A stretch of DNA of 64,000 bases, taken from contig NC_011899.1 of NCBI RefSeq assembly GCF_000020485.1, positions 1,024,501-1,088,500 on the forward strand. The letters run 5' to 3'. Made by a program: the position numbers and the translations under genes. Positions 36,056 to 45,836 of this stretch are shown here, piece by piece. The notes beneath the pieces are model-generated. The model worked only from the letters and a program-made list of their open reading frames with translations, did not search any database and had not been told where the DNA came from. The DNA comes from Halothermothrix orenii H 168. Its GTDB lineage: Bacteria > Bacillota > Halanaerobiia > Halanaerobiales > Halothermotrichaceae. Numbering within the stretch: the stretch's first letter is position 1; each line of letters begins with the position of its first letter.

Positions 36056-37258
36056 ATGTATAAAAAGGTTGAACGTTTTGCAGTTCTTGGTGCCGGTAAT
36101 GGAGGTCAGGCTTTAGCGGCTTATCTGTCATTAAACGGTTATACAGTTAACCTTTATAACAGGAGCCCGGAAAGAATTGAACCGGTCAAAAAAGCAGGTG
36201 GTATTCACTTAAGTGGTGTTTTTAAGGGTTTCGGTAAATTAAATGAAGTTACTTCTGATATAAAAAAGGCTGTAAAGGGAGTAGAAATTATTATGGTTGC
36301 TACTCCGGCAGTCGCCCATAAATATCTCGCCAGAGAATTGAGTCCTTTCCTCGAAGATGGCCAGATTATTCTCCTCAACCCTGGAAGGACCGGGGGAGCC
36401 CTTGAGTTTTATAATACTTTACAAAATAATGGCTGTCAGGCTGATGTAATTATATCAGAGGCCCAGACTTTTCTTTATGCGAGTCGGGTTATTGGTCCTG
36501 CCAGGGCTAAGATATACGGGGTAAAAAATAGGGTCGCCATTGCTGCCTTCCCCAGTACAAGGACAAGGGAAGTTATCGATTGCCTTCACCCCGTTTTTCC
36601 CCAGTTTTCACCAGTTGAAAATGTATTAAAAACAAGCCTTGATAATATTGGCGCTATTTTCCATCCTGCTCCTACTTTGTTAAATATGGCCAGGATTGAA
36701 TCCGGTGGAGAATTTGAATATTATCAGGAAGGGATAACTCCATCAGTTGCTAAAATACTTGAAGCAATGGATAAAGAGAGGATGGAAGTGGCTACAGCCC
36801 TTGGAGTTGAGCCGACAAGTGCCCAGGATTGGTTAATACTCTCATATGGTGTCAAGGGTCGGAACCTGTATGAACTACTTCAGGATAATAAACAGTATCA
36901 GGGGATCGGTGCTCCTTCCAGGATAGACCATCGTTATGTTCTTGAAGATGTCCCCATGAGTCTGGTTCCCATTGCTTCACTGGGTGATTTGCTGGGGGTT
37001 GATACTCCGACCATTGATATAGTCATAAACCTTGCCAATATAGTTTATGAAACTAATTTCTGGGAAACTGGAAGAACAGCAGCATCACTGGGACTTAATG
37101 GATTAACACCTGACCAGATACAACGGCTTGTTAACCAGGGTACTATTGAAGATTTCAGGGTTGCCTTTGAAGTTAATCAATCTTTATATAGAAAAGCAGA
37201 TAGTCTAATATTCAACACATATAAACGGGATGGTGAGGTTGAAGCATGGAACGATTAA
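36056..37258 (+). CDS. Opine (octopine/nopaline-type) dehydrogenase family protein
   Basis: 400 residues, GGAGGTG ahead of the ATG. The N-terminal Rossmann domain has the dinucleotide motif VLGAGNGGQALAAYL (residues 9-23) and an acid-free second strand LYNRSPER, hinting at NADP or a broad cofactor. The central IMVATPAVAHKYLARELSP and LLNPGRTGGALEF fit octopine dehydrogenases. The C-terminal helical domain carries HPAPTLLNMARIESG, the region with the catalytic His. Such enzymes reductively join an amino acid and a 2-oxoacid, or the reverse. The last codons overlap the next gene by 13 bases, so the two are translationally coupled. Natural substrates unknown. Confidence 0.87.
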   Translation: MYKKVERFAVLGAGNGGQALAAYLSLNGYTVNLYNRSPERIEPVKKAGGIHLSGVFKGFGKLNEVTSDIKKAVKGVEIIMVATPAVAHKYLARELSPFLEDGQIILLNPGRTGGALEFYNTLQNNGCQADVIISEAQTFLYASRVIGPARAKIYGVKNRVAIAAFPSTRTREVIDCLHPVFPQFSPVENVLKTSLDNIGAIFHPAPTLLNMARIESGGEFEYYQEGITPSVAKILEAMDKERMEVATALGVEPTSAQDWLILSYGVKGRNLYELLQDNKQYQGIGAPSRIDHRYVLEDVPMSLVPIASLGDLLGVDTPTIDIVINLANIVYETNFWETGRTAASLGLNGLTPDQIQRLVNQGTIEDFRVAFEVNQSLYRKADSLIFNTYKRDGEVEAWND

Positions 37259-38877
37259 TAATTGGGGCTTCGATTGGAAATTGTGTCCATGTAGCCGGTG
37301 TCCTAAATTTTCTTAGATTAGCTGAAGAACATGGTTATAATACTAAATTCTTGGGGCCCGCAGTGTCTATTGATTACCTGTTAGATGCTGTCCAGGAGTC
37401 AAACCCGGAAATGGTAGCAGTAGGATACAGGTTAACTCCGGAAACCGGCTACAATTTATTTAAAAGGCTAAAAGAAAGTGTTATTGAAAGGGGATTGACC
37501 GGCTATAAATTTGTGTTCGGTGGGACCCTACCTGTTGCCAGAGAAGCTAGAAAGGTAGGGCTTTTTGATGCTATCTTTAGTGGTGAAGAAGAACTTGAAG
37601 AAATTATTGCTTTTCTGGAAGGCAGGGAATTTAAGTCTGAAGATATCAACTTTGGTGAAAATTTGCTGGAGAGAATAGAGATTAAAAAACCATATCCTGT
37701 TATTAGACACCATTTTGGTCTTCCTTCGGTTGAGAAAACAAGAGAGGGAATAAAGAAGATATCGGAAAGCAAAGTCCTGGATGTAATTTCCCTTGGACCT
37801 GATCAAAATGCCCAGGAGTCATTCTTCAGGCCTGAAGAGATGGATGAAGATGAAAAAGGAGCCGGTGGTGTACCTGTGAGGACAGAACAGGACTTGATCT
37901 CATTATATGAGGCTACCAGACGGGGTAATTATCCCCTGATGCGGTGTTATAGTGGTACCCGTGATGTATTTAAAATGGCAGAGATGCTTTTAAGAACGAT
38001 ACATAATGCCTGGGCTGCCATCCCCCTTTCCTGGTATAATAGACTTGACGGTAGGGGCCCCAGGGGGCTTCTCGAGTCTATCAGGGAAAATCAACAGCTT
38101 ATGAAATGGCATGGAGTACGTGATATACCCGTTGAAGTAAACGAATCTCACCACTGGAGTTTGAGAGATGCCCATGATACTGTAGCCGTGGTTATGGCTT
38201 TTTTAGCTGCTTATAATGCTAAACAAATGGGTGTTAAAAACTATATTGCCCAGTATATGTTCAATAACCCGGCAGGGACTACAGCTTCTATGGATCTGGC
38301 CAAGATGCTGGCTAAAAAAGAACTTATTGAAAGCCTGGTTGATGATAAGTTCAGGGTATTGACCCAGGTCAGGGCTGGTCTGGCCAGTTTTCCACCAAAT
38401 CTGGACAGGGCTAAAGGTCAGCTTGCTTATTCAACCTATTTAGGTATGGCTTTGAAACCGGATATTGTCCATGTTGTAGGGTATTCAGAAGCAGACCATG
38501 CAGCCACAAGTTCTGATGTCATCGAAAGCTGTCAGATAGCAAGGCAGGTTATAAATAATTCCATTTATGGTTATCCTGGAATTGGATATGATCCTGATAT
38601 TAAAAAACGTAAAGATGAACTATTAAAGGAAGCAGAAATTCTTCTAAATGCTATTAAAAATGTTGCTAATAATGATGTTGAGGATCCGTGGTCTGACCCT
38701 GAAACCCTGGCCCGTTCTATAAAGATTGGTTTAATTGATGCTCCTCACCTGAAGGGAAATCCTGAAGCAGCCGGAAAACTAACAACCCGCATGGTAAATG
38801 GAGCCTGTTATGCATATGATTATAACGAAGATAGAATAATAACAGAAGAAGAGAGAATACAACGCCTGGGGGGTTAG
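37246..38877 (+). CDS. Cobalamin-binding-domain protein with a large mutase-like C-terminal domain, function unknown
   Basis: 543 residues. Residues 1-125 fit the B12-binding Rossmann-like domain: C13-V-H15-V-A-G18, then Y61-R-L63, then G92-G93. The spacings (42 and 28) match the consensus DxHxxG-x41-SxL-x26/28-GG, with the axial-ligand His kept but the first Asp replaced by Cys. Residues about 200-490 look like a TIM barrel, with blocks PLSWYNRLDGRGPRG, NESHHWSLRDAHDT, MGVKNYIAQYMFNNPAGTT and HVVGYSEADHAATSSDV. The layout is faintly like methylaspartate mutase E, but I cannot place the family. It overlaps the opine dehydrogenase gene at its start, and the Crp-family gene begins 2 bases after its stop. 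A cobalamin-dependent rearrangement or methyl transfer feeding the dehydrogenase is a guess. Confidence 0.72.
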   Translation: MERLIIGASIGNCVHVAGVLNFLRLAEEHGYNTKFLGPAVSIDYLLDAVQESNPEMVAVGYRLTPETGYNLFKRLKESVIERGLTGYKFVFGGTLPVAREARKVGLFDAIFSGEEELEEIIAFLEGREFKSEDINFGENLLERIEIKKPYPVIRHHFGLPSVEKTREGIKKISESKVLDVISLGPDQNAQESFFRPEEMDEDEKGAGGVPVRTEQDLISLYEATRRGNYPLMRCYSGTRDVFKMAEMLLRTIHNAWAAIPLSWYNRLDGRGPRGLLESIRENQQLMKWHGVRDIPVEVNESHHWSLRDAHDTVAVVMAFLAAYNAKQMGVKNYIAQYMFNNPAGTTASMDLAKMLAKKELIESLVDDKFRVLTQVRAGLASFPPNLDRAKGQLAYSTYLGMALKPDIVHVVGYSEADHAATSSDVIESCQIARQVINNSIYGYPGIGYDPDIKKRKDELLKEAEILLNAIKNVANNDVEDPWSDPETLARSIKIGLIDAPHLKGNPEAAGKLTTRMVNGACYAYDYNEDRIITEEERIQRLGG

Positions 38878-38879
38878 AT

Positions 38880-39560
38880 GTGGCCAACGGTAAGGATTTA
38901 AGTTTTTTGAGGAAGTTTATTTTATTCTCTGAAATGAGTGATGAAGACCTGAGTACGGTTGCTTCTTTGCTGCAAACCCGTATTTTTAAAGATGGTACCA
39001 ATATTTTTTTTGAAGGGGAAGAAGGGGACCGGGTATATTTCCTGAAAAAAGGAAGGGTAAAGGTCAAAAAAACTTCCCCTGATGGGGGTGAACAGATTCT
39101 GGAAATAATAACCCCGGGTGATGTATTCGGTGAGGTTGTTTTGTTCGGGATAGATAGGTATCCAGCTACTACTGTTGCTATTGGCGAGGTAGTAGTTGAC
39201 TATCTATCCCGTTCAAAATTTAGAAGATACTTTACCAATAACCCGGAAATAGGGTGGGGAATGTTAAAAGTTATGGCCCGTAAACTGGCCCGCTCCCAGA
39301 AACGAATTGAAAATCTGGGGCTCAGGGATACCAAAGGCAGGGTTGCAACCCTTATTATGGATATGATGAGGGATTTTGGAGAGAAAAATAATCAAGTTGT
39401 TAAGCTTCATTTTAATCGTCAGGAACTGGCCAATTTTATTGGAACATCCCGGGAAACGGTAAGTCGGACTTTAAGTGAATTTAAAAGTGAGGGGTTAATA
39501 GATATTAAAGGGAAGAAGTTGATTATTAAAGATATAGAGGGTTTAAAGCGGTGGTTATAG
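38880..39560 (+). CDS. Crp/Fnr-family transcriptional regulator
   Basis: 226 residues from GTG, with GGGGGG six bases upstream, inside the end of the preceding gene. The N-terminal cyclic-nucleotide-type beta-barrel (residues about 10-125: IFFEGEEGDRVYFLKKGRVKV, GDVFGEVVLFG) is joined by a dimer helix to a winged helix-turn-helix with FNRQELANFIGTSRETVSRTLSEF (about 177-200). No N-terminal Cys cluster, so not an iron-sulfur Fnr. The effector is unknown. Its tight linkage suggests it senses something made or used by the two preceding enzymes. Target sites could not be identified. Confidence 0.92.
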   Translation: MANGKDLSFLRKFILFSEMSDEDLSTVASLLQTRIFKDGTNIFFEGEEGDRVYFLKKGRVKVKKTSPDGGEQILEIITPGDVFGEVVLFGIDRYPATTVAIGEVVVDYLSRSKFRRYFTNNPEIGWGMLKVMARKLARSQKRIENLGLRDTKGRVATLIMDMMRDFGEKNNQVVKLHFNRQELANFIGTSRETVSRTLSEFKSEGLIDIKGKKLIIKDIEGLKRWL

Positions 39561-39624
39561 AAATAATATATAAGATTTTAGATAGTTATTGGAGTACTAT
39601 TTCCGGTTAAGTGGGAGGATAAAC

Positions 39625-41091
39625 ATGTCTTTATTATTGCCATTTATAAGTGGTTTATTTTTTATAATTTCACTTAGCTTTTCACATTATTATATCCTGG
39701 GATGGTTGGCCCTGATACCTTTACTTTTTGTTTTACGTAAAGCCAAACCTGCCCAGGGGTTATTTAAGGGTTGGTTTACCGGTTTTATAATTATTAGCGG
39801 GACCGGTTACTGGCTTTACAGTCCCCTGAAATCTTTCAGTGGTTTACCTGTTTATGGTGTTGTAATACTACTTTTATTACTTTTTATTTTAGTCAGCAGT
39901 TTTTACGGACTCTGGGGATTCCTTTTTTGCTGGTTACAGAGTAAAAAAGGGTTAAACGTCCTGTTACTGGGCGTAAGCTGGACAGGTATGGAGTTTCTTC
40001 GCTTTTTAATTATACCTGATTACCCTTTTGCCTTTTTAGGTTATACTCAGTCATGTTTTCCTTATCTCCTCCAGCTTGCTGATATTGGGGGGGTGTTTCT
40101 GGTTTCATTTGTGGTGGTTTTAATAAATGGACTATTATTTAAAATTATTGTAGAAAGAAGAACGAGTCAATTTATATCTCTGCTGTTAATTTTACTTTTA
40201 GTAGTTGGTTATGGAAGCTGGCGGATTAATCAAATTAATAAAATTACCCCTGAAGTTGTTAAAATAGGATTTGTTCATACTGATTTATCTCCAGTAGAAA
40301 AATGGCGGGAAGAGAATATAATCCCCAATATAAATAATCTGTTAGAAATGACAAAAGGGATATCTGATACCAGTATTGTTTTCTGGCCTGAGTCATCTTT
40401 AACATTTAATATAATAAAAGATGATGGTTACCGGGAATTTTTTTATAGTAAAATAAAAAATATGAAACCATATCTCCAGGTCGGGAGTCTCTCAGGCATA
40501 GATGGAAAATCAGGAATATATAACAGTAGTTTTCTTATAGATCCCAACCGGGGTATATTGCAGAGATATAATAAAATAAGACTTGTTCCCTTTGGTGAAT
40601 ATATGCCCCTGGCTAACATAGTTGAATTTCTTACCGGGATAACCATGCTTTCAGAAATCCATGGTGATAAAGTAACAGTATTTAATTTACCAGGGTATAA
40701 ATACAAGGTAGTAACCTGTTCTGAAATACTATATCCCGATACTGTCAGGAAAAAAGCTCAATTTACCAATTTTATTGTAAATCCTTCCAATGAAGCGTGG
40801 TATAATGCCGGCAACCTCCAGCAACAAATGTGGGTGGCAGCGGTATTCCGGGCTGTTGAAAACAGGCGTCCTGTAATCAGGTCTACAAATTACGGTCTGT
40901 CAGGGGTAATTACTGCAGTTGGGAAACCCCGGTTAAAAATTTTACCCCACAGTAAAGGTGGATATAAAAGTACGGTTGTTAAAGGAAGGGGTACAACCAT
41001 ATATCAGTTAGCTGGTGATTTACCGGCCTTTCTAATATTATTACTTTTAATAGTCTGGTTTTTATTAAAAGTCTACCGGGATCATTTTTGA
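39625..41091 (+). CDS. lnt: Apolipoprotein N-acyltransferase
   Basis: 488 residues from ATG 39625, with GGGAGG six bases upstream (the frame is open further up without such a site). An N-terminal block of about six membrane helices (residues 1-195), then a nitrilase-fold domain with the triad E256 (FWPESSL), K317 (YNKIRLVPFGEYMP) and C365 (VVTCSEILYPD), and a final C-terminal helix. The spacing resembles E. coli Lnt (267/335/387, from memory). It adds the third acyl chain to lipoproteins in the inner membrane, an activity linked to diderm lipoprotein sorting. It ends 10 bases inside the convergent rqcH gene. Confidence 0.94.
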   Translation: MSLLLPFISGLFFIISLSFSHYYILGWLALIPLLFVLRKAKPAQGLFKGWFTGFIIISGTGYWLYSPLKSFSGLPVYGVVILLLLLFILVSSFYGLWGFLFCWLQSKKGLNVLLLGVSWTGMEFLRFLIIPDYPFAFLGYTQSCFPYLLQLADIGGVFLVSFVVVLINGLLFKIIVERRTSQFISLLLILLLVVGYGSWRINQINKITPEVVKIGFVHTDLSPVEKWREENIIPNINNLLEMTKGISDTSIVFWPESSLTFNIIKDDGYREFFYSKIKNMKPYLQVGSLSGIDGKSGIYNSSFLIDPNRGILQRYNKIRLVPFGEYMPLANIVEFLTGITMLSEIHGDKVTVFNLPGYKYKVVTCSEILYPDTVRKKAQFTNFIVNPSNEAWYNAGNLQQQMWVAAVFRAVENRRPVIRSTNYGLSGVITAVGKPRLKILPHSKGGYKSTVVKGRGTTIYQLAGDLPAFLILLLLIVWFLLKVYRDHF

Positions 41092-42839
41092 TAGGCCAGT
41101 TTTTCGATTATTTTTTTGTCTGGATTGACGTAAATAGTTTTATAATTTTCATAATAGACCAGACCAGGTTTAGCACCTTTTGGTTTTTTGACATGTTTTA
41201 TCTCAGTATAATCGACCGGAACGTTTTCTGACATCCTTCCTTTGCTATAGTAGGCAGCGATAATAGCTGCCTCTTTTATTGTTCTGGTCGGTATTTCATC
41301 CCCGGTATGATTCCTGATTATAACGTGGGAACCAGGTAATTCTTTGACATGGAGCCATAAATCCTGATTATTTGCTATCTTTTTACTGAGTTTATCATTC
41401 TGGCGATTATTCCGACCAACCAGGATATCATGACCGGTTGTTGCTTTAAACCTGAGAGGGGGTAAGGGTTTTTGTTGTTTTCTTCTATTATTTATCCTGT
41501 TCTTTTTTTTAATATAACCTTCATCCCCTAGCTCTTCTTTTATTTCCCTGATTTCCTCCCTGCTTTCAGCCTGTTCCAGATTTAACATGACCTGCTCTAG
41601 GTATCTTTCTTCATGTTTTAATTTCCTTAATTCCCTTTTGATATATTTTACACCCTTTTTAGCTTTGTTGTATTTTTTGAAATATCGCTGGGCATTTTCT
41701 GAAGGACTTAACTTAGGATCAAGTTTGATGTTGGTTTTTTCCTGACCCGGACTAAAATAATCAATAACTTCAGCCTGTTTCATTCCCTTTGTCAATATAT
41801 ACATATTGGCCTTTATTAACTCGCCTATTTTTTTATATTCGTCCGCCCTTTTACTCTCATTAAGCTGTTTTCTCAGTTTATTTCTTTTTTTTCGATTTTT
41901 CTTTAAATAGTTGGATACAACCTTGATTAGACTATTTTTAATACTACCAATATGGGCTAATTTAATTTTGTTTTCATAGTAATAATCAAACAGGGAAGCT
42001 GTATTATCAAATATTAAATCTTTTTTAATATCCTTATTATGTTCAAGGGGAAAGGCGGAAAAATAACAGATATTATTATTATTATCAATACCAATAGTTG
42101 GTTTAAATTTACCCTCAATAACGAGCCTAAATATATTATTAAAACCATCCCATAATTTATTTCTTTCAAAAGGTGATAAACCGCCGTAGGGTTTTTTATG
42201 GTCAAGTCCCGACCTATAAACAATTTCTTTTGCCATGTTGGGTCCAATCCCCCTAAAATTATACATAATGGCCTTGAAAGAGGACTGGGAAAAATCATCA
42301 GGAATCTTTTTAAAAAACTCTTCCCTGGTTACCTTAAGGGGATTTAATTTATCCTGCCTGGGAGGATAATGATACTTTATTCCAGGGTATAGTTCCCTTT
42401 TAGTATTAACTTCTTTAGTAATTCTCTTTATGGCATCGAGTATGTAACCATTGTCATCAGTCAGGATTATATTACTGTGCCTGCCCATTATTTCTATTAT
42501 TAGCCTGTAAATATTATTTTTTTTATTTATGGTTATTTCCAGAATTCGTTCAAAATCAGGTTGTTTTATCTCCCCGATGGTTCCATTAATAAGGTATTTT
42601 CGTAATAACATACAAAAAGCTGGTGGGGTCAAGGGATTTTTGAATTTAAGTGAGGTAATATGTATTCTGGGGTTTCTGGCTCCGGCTGAGATAAAAAGAT
42701 TAATATTTTGACCTGGTTGTCTCAGGGTAAAGGTTAAATTGTCAGCTTCAGGCTGATATATTTTATCAACCCTTGCCCCCTGTAGTTCTTCGGTCAGCTC
42801 TTTTTTAATTGCCGCTAGCATAATTCCATCAAGTGCCAT
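41082..42839 (-). CDS. rqcH: Rqc2 homologue RqcH (NFACT family)
   Basis: 585 residues from ATG 42839 (AAGGAG nine bases upstream; a TTG closer to it abuts the site). NFACT-N domain starting MALDGIMLAAIKKELTEEL, a helix-hairpin-helix part with GIGPNMAKEIVYRSGLD near residue 195, a long charged coiled coil (about 300-430), and the C-terminal NFACT-R domain with KATTGHDILVGRNNRQND and LWLHVKELPGSHVIIRN. It binds obstructed 50S subunits and directs alanine tailing of stalled nascent chains; older annotation calls it fibronectin-binding protein. Convergent with lnt, overlapping by 10 bases. A good promoter lies upstream. Confidence 0.95.
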   Translation of the reverse strand: MALDGIMLAAIKKELTEELQGARVDKIYQPEADNLTFTLRQPGQNINLFISAGARNPRIHITSLKFKNPLTPPAFCMLLRKYLINGTIGEIKQPDFERILEITINKKNNIYRLIIEIMGRHSNIILTDDNGYILDAIKRITKEVNTKRELYPGIKYHYPPRQDKLNPLKVTREEFFKKIPDDFSQSSFKAIMYNFRGIGPNMAKEIVYRSGLDHKKPYGGLSPFERNKLWDGFNNIFRLVIEGKFKPTIGIDNNNNICYFSAFPLEHNKDIKKDLIFDNTASLFDYYYENKIKLAHIGSIKNSLIKVVSNYLKKNRKKRNKLRKQLNESKRADEYKKIGELIKANMYILTKGMKQAEVIDYFSPGQEKTNIKLDPKLSPSENAQRYFKKYNKAKKGVKYIKRELRKLKHEERYLEQVMLNLEQAESREEIREIKEELGDEGYIKKKNRINNRRKQQKPLPPLRFKATTGHDILVGRNNRQNDKLSKKIANNQDLWLHVKELPGSHVIIRNHTGDEIPTRTIKEAAIIAAYYSKGRMSENVPVDYTEIKHVKKPKGAKPGLVYYENYKTIYVNPDKKIIEKLAYQK

Positions 42840-42865
42840 TAAAATCAACTCCTTATCTATATGAT

Positions 42866-42894
42866 AGTATATGCCATCTTGTAGTATGAGTCAA
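42866..42894 (-). promoter_or_regulatory. Promoter of rqcH
   Basis: On the minus strand TTGACT (42894-42889), 17-base spacer, TATACT (42871-42866), about 27 bases ahead of the start codon. Divergent from the P-ATPase promoter 16 bases away. Confidence 0.8.
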
Positions 42895-42909
42895 TTTATT
42901 TTGTTCTTT

Positions 42910-42938
42910 TTGACACTGGCTATGAATATGATTATTAT
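42910..42938 (+). promoter_or_regulatory. Promoter of the P-type ATPase gene
   Basis: TTGACA (42910-42915), 17-base spacer, TATTAT (42933-42938), about 75 bases before the ATG. Confidence 0.78.
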
Positions 42939-43013
42939 GAAACTTTCTCCTTACTGTGGTGAAATTTAAAAATAAAAAAACAATTTTGAAGGTTAAACCT
43001 GGGGTGGTTATTT

Positions 43014-45713
43014 ATGGAAGATAGAGAATATTACCGTCTGTCAAAAAAAGAAATTGAAGACAGGTTTCAGACTTCATTTAAGAAGGGAATAAGTAGCCGG
43101 GAGGCCAGACGAAGACAGTTTGATTACGGTCCGAATCATTTAAAAGAGACAAATGGTCGAGGTATAATTCATATATTTTTAAGTCAGTTTCAGGATTTTA
43201 TGATAATGGTTTTAATGTTTGCTACCATATTATCCTTTTTACTGGGTGAAATCAGTGATGGTTTTACCATTCTGGCCATAATTGTATTAAACGCAATTAT
43301 GGGATTTATCCAGGAGTATAGGGCTGAAAAGTCCCTTGAAGCCCTGAAAAAGTTAACAGCTCCAAAAACAAAAGTAATCAGAAATGGAAAGATTCAGGAA
43401 ATCAACGCCCGGGAACTGGTACCTGGTGATATTATTATGATAGAAACAGGTGACAGGATTCCTGCTGATGCCAGAATTATTGACTCAACAAATCTACAGG
43501 TTGATGAATCCCTTTTGACCGGTGAGTCGGTGGCTGTTGATAAGTCCAGTAAAAACATTACCCGAAAAAATCTGGCCCTTGGTAATCAGACCAATATGGT
43601 GTTTATGGGAACTACTGTAACCCGGGGCAAAGCCAGGGCTGTGGTTGTAAATACTGGTATGGAAACAGAAATGGGTAAAATAGCCAGTTTAATAAATAAT
43701 AATAATGACAAAGAATTAACCCCACTCCAGAAAAGGCTGAAGCACCTGGGTAAATGGCTGGTTTTTCTCAGTGTATTCATTACCATGTTGATTGTTGTAA
43801 TCGGTGTTTTAAAAGGTCAATCGATTTATCAAATGTTTCTGGCCGGGGTTAGTCTGGCAGTAGCTGCTATCCCGGAGGGATTACCAGCTATAGTTACTTT
43901 AGCCCTTGCTATCGGTGTACAGAAGATGATTAAGAATAATGCCATAGTAAGGCGTCTTCCTGCCGTAGAAACCCTTGGTTGTGCTACAGTTATTTGTTCA
44001 GATAAAACAGGCACCTTAACAGAAAATAAAATGGAAATGACTAAAATATATCTTAATAGAAAAATAATGAAGTTTAAAAAAGATTTAAAATCCCCGGGGC
44101 TTAAGAAATTATTAATGATAGGGGCTCTCTGTAATGGAGCCCAACCTGCAGAAGAGGAAAAAAGTGGCCCGTTTAAAAAAATCAGGGAATTTATTTCCGG
44201 AAATCAGGTACCTTCTTTTTTGGGTGATCCCACCGATGTGGCCCTGGTAAGGGCTATATATAAATATGGACTTTCTTTGAGAGATTTAAAGACCGATTAT
44301 GAGGTTTTAAAGGAAGAACCCTTTAATTCTGTTAGAAAAAGGATGTCAGTTTTAATAAAGGATACTTCTACAAATAAAAGACAATTATGGGTTAAGGGGG
44401 CCCCTGAAGTTATCCTGAGCCTCAGTGATTATGTTGAAATCAATGGTAATATTCAGAGATTAACCAAAAAGGCCAGAAAAGAGATATTAAAGGCCAATGA
44501 CAGAATGGCCGAAGATGGTTTGAGAGTCCTGGCCATAGCCTATCGTGATTTTTCAGACCGGGCCAGGAAAAAGGATTTGACCAGATATGAAGATAAACTA
44601 ATTATTCTCGGTTTAGTAGGTTTAATTGATCCCCCTCGTCCTGAAGCCTATAGGGCTGTTGAAAGTTGTTACCGTGCTGGAATAAGACCGGTAATGATTA
44701 CAGGTGATCATAAAATTACAGCCAGGGTTATCGCTGAAGACCTCGGAATTATTTCCAGGGGAGGACGGGTTCTGACCGGAAATGAGCTTAAACAGGTCAG
44801 TAATAAACAATTAAAAGGACTGGTTAAGGAAATACAGGTCTATGCAAGAATATCACCTGAGGATAAATTAAGGATTGTTAAGGCCCTGAAGGAAAATAAT
44901 GAAATTGTCGCCATGACAGGAGATGGGGTGAATGATGCCCCGGCTGTCAAAGAAGCTGATATTGGAATTGCTATGGGAGCCAAGGGAACAGATGTTACCA
45001 AAGAAGTGTCATCATTAATATTGGCTGATGATAATTTTGCTACCATTGTTAAAGCAATTAAAGAGGGAAGAAAGATATATAATAATATAAGGAAGTTTAT
45101 TAGATACCTTTTATCCTGTAATATAGGTGAAATACTGGCTATTTTTCTGGGGATCACCCTGGGTTTACCTATTCCCCTATTACCTATTCAGATTTTGTGG
45201 GTTAATCTGGTAACTGATGGACTTCCTGCTCTTGCTCTGGGAATGGAAGATGATGGAGAAGATGTAATGGAGAAACCTCCCCGGGACCCTGATGAGAGTG
45301 TCTTCGCCCATGGAATGGTAAGTAATATTACCAGTCAGGGTTTTTTAATAGGAATCAGTACCATGCTTGCTTTTCTTCTGGCAGTTTTTAAATTAAACCT
45401 TGATATTAATACAGCACGGACTATGGCTTTTTCAACCCTTGTTTTCTCACAGCTATTTTTTGTATTTAATTGTCGGTCTGAAGAAAGGCCGTTCTGGAAT
45501 ATGTCTCCTTTTTCCAACCCCTATCTCTTCATGGCTGTTTTAATCTCACTGGTTATGCAGTTGGGTGTAATCTATTTACCTTTTTTAAGTAAGTTCTTTA
45601 AAACAACAGTTTTAAATCCAGAACAATGGCTAATAGTAATTGTTCTATCAACATGGTCAACTATATTTTTAGAAATAATAAGGGGTATTATAAATAATTA
45701 TAAAAGGGATTGA
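43014..45713 (+). CDS. P-type Ca2+-transporting ATPase (P2A/SERCA-like)
   Basis: 899 residues. Cation ATPase N-terminal domain (1-70), actuator domain with [11 protein letters not shown] near residue 175, phosphorylation site D330 in [13 protein letters not shown], nucleotide domain with [10 protein letters not shown], hinge [21 protein letters not shown], and about ten membrane helices. Ion-site sequences: [18 protein letters not shown] in helix 4 and [17 protein letters not shown] in helix 6 (Asn and Asp), matching the Ca2+ site of SERCA-type pumps, so Ca2+ export is likely, though Na+ or Mn2+ relatives exist. It has its own promoter and is divergent from rqcH. Confidence 0.93.
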   Translation: MEDREYYRLSKKEIEDRFQTSFKKGISSREARRRQFDYGPNHLKETNGRGIIHIFLSQFQDFMIMVLMFATILSFLLGEISDGFTILAIIVLNAIMGFIQEYRAEKSLEALKKLTAPKTKVIRNGKIQEINARELVPGDIIMIETGDRIPADARIIDSTNLQVDESLLTGESVAVDKSSKNITRKNLALGNQTNMVFMGTTVTRGKARAVVVNTGMETEMGKIASLINNNNDKELTPLQKRLKHLGKWLVFLSVFITMLIVVIGVLKGQSIYQMFLAGVSLAVAAIPEGLPAIVTLALAIGVQKMIKNNAIVRRLPAVETLGCATVICSDKTGTLTENKMEMTKIYLNRKIMKFKKDLKSPGLKKLLMIGALCNGAQPAEEEKSGPFKKIREFISGNQVPSFLGDPTDVALVRAIYKYGLSLRDLKTDYEVLKEEPFNSVRKRMSVLIKDTSTNKRQLWVKGAPEVILSLSDYVEINGNIQRLTKKARKEILKANDRMAEDGLRVLAIAYRDFSDRARKKDLTRYEDKLIILGLVGLIDPPRPEAYRAVESCYRAGIRPVMITGDHKITARVIAEDLGIISRGGRVLTGNELKQVSNKQLKGLVKEIQVYARISPEDKLRIVKALKENNEIVAMTGDGVNDAPAVKEADIGIAMGAKGTDVTKEVSSLILADDNFATIVKAIKEGRKIYNNIRKFIRYLLSCNIGEILAIFLGITLGLPIPLLPIQILWVNLVTDGLPALALGMEDDGEDVMEKPPRDPDESVFAHGMVSNITSQGFLIGISTMLAFLLAVFKLNLDINTARTMAFSTLVFSQLFFVFNCRSEERPFWNMSPFSNPYLFMAVLISLVMQLGVIYLPFLSKFFKTTVLNPEQWLIVIVLSTWSTIFLEIIRGIINNYKRD

Positions 45714-45728
45714 AAGAAGACAAATTCC

Positions 45729-45757
45729 TTGTCAAATTAGGCATACTGTGGTATTAT
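45729..45757 (+). promoter_or_regulatory. Promoter of the remA-gmk-rpoZ-coaBC operon
   Basis: TTGTCA (45729-45734), 17-base spacer, TATTAT (45752-45757), about 80 bases before the first start codon. Confidence 0.7.
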
Positions 45758-45836
45758 AAATAAAAGCAAATGAGTAATTTATGTTCCATTTTTATTTACA
45801 TAAATAACACAAGATGCTAATGAGGGGGATTTAAAA

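Noticed and set aside
37246-38877. Naming the cobalamin-domain protein methionine synthase or methylaspartate mutase
   Set aside because: Only the B12 motif and a vague barrel resemblance support it. The zinc and homocysteine motifs of MetH are absent, and similarity to mutase E is too faint.
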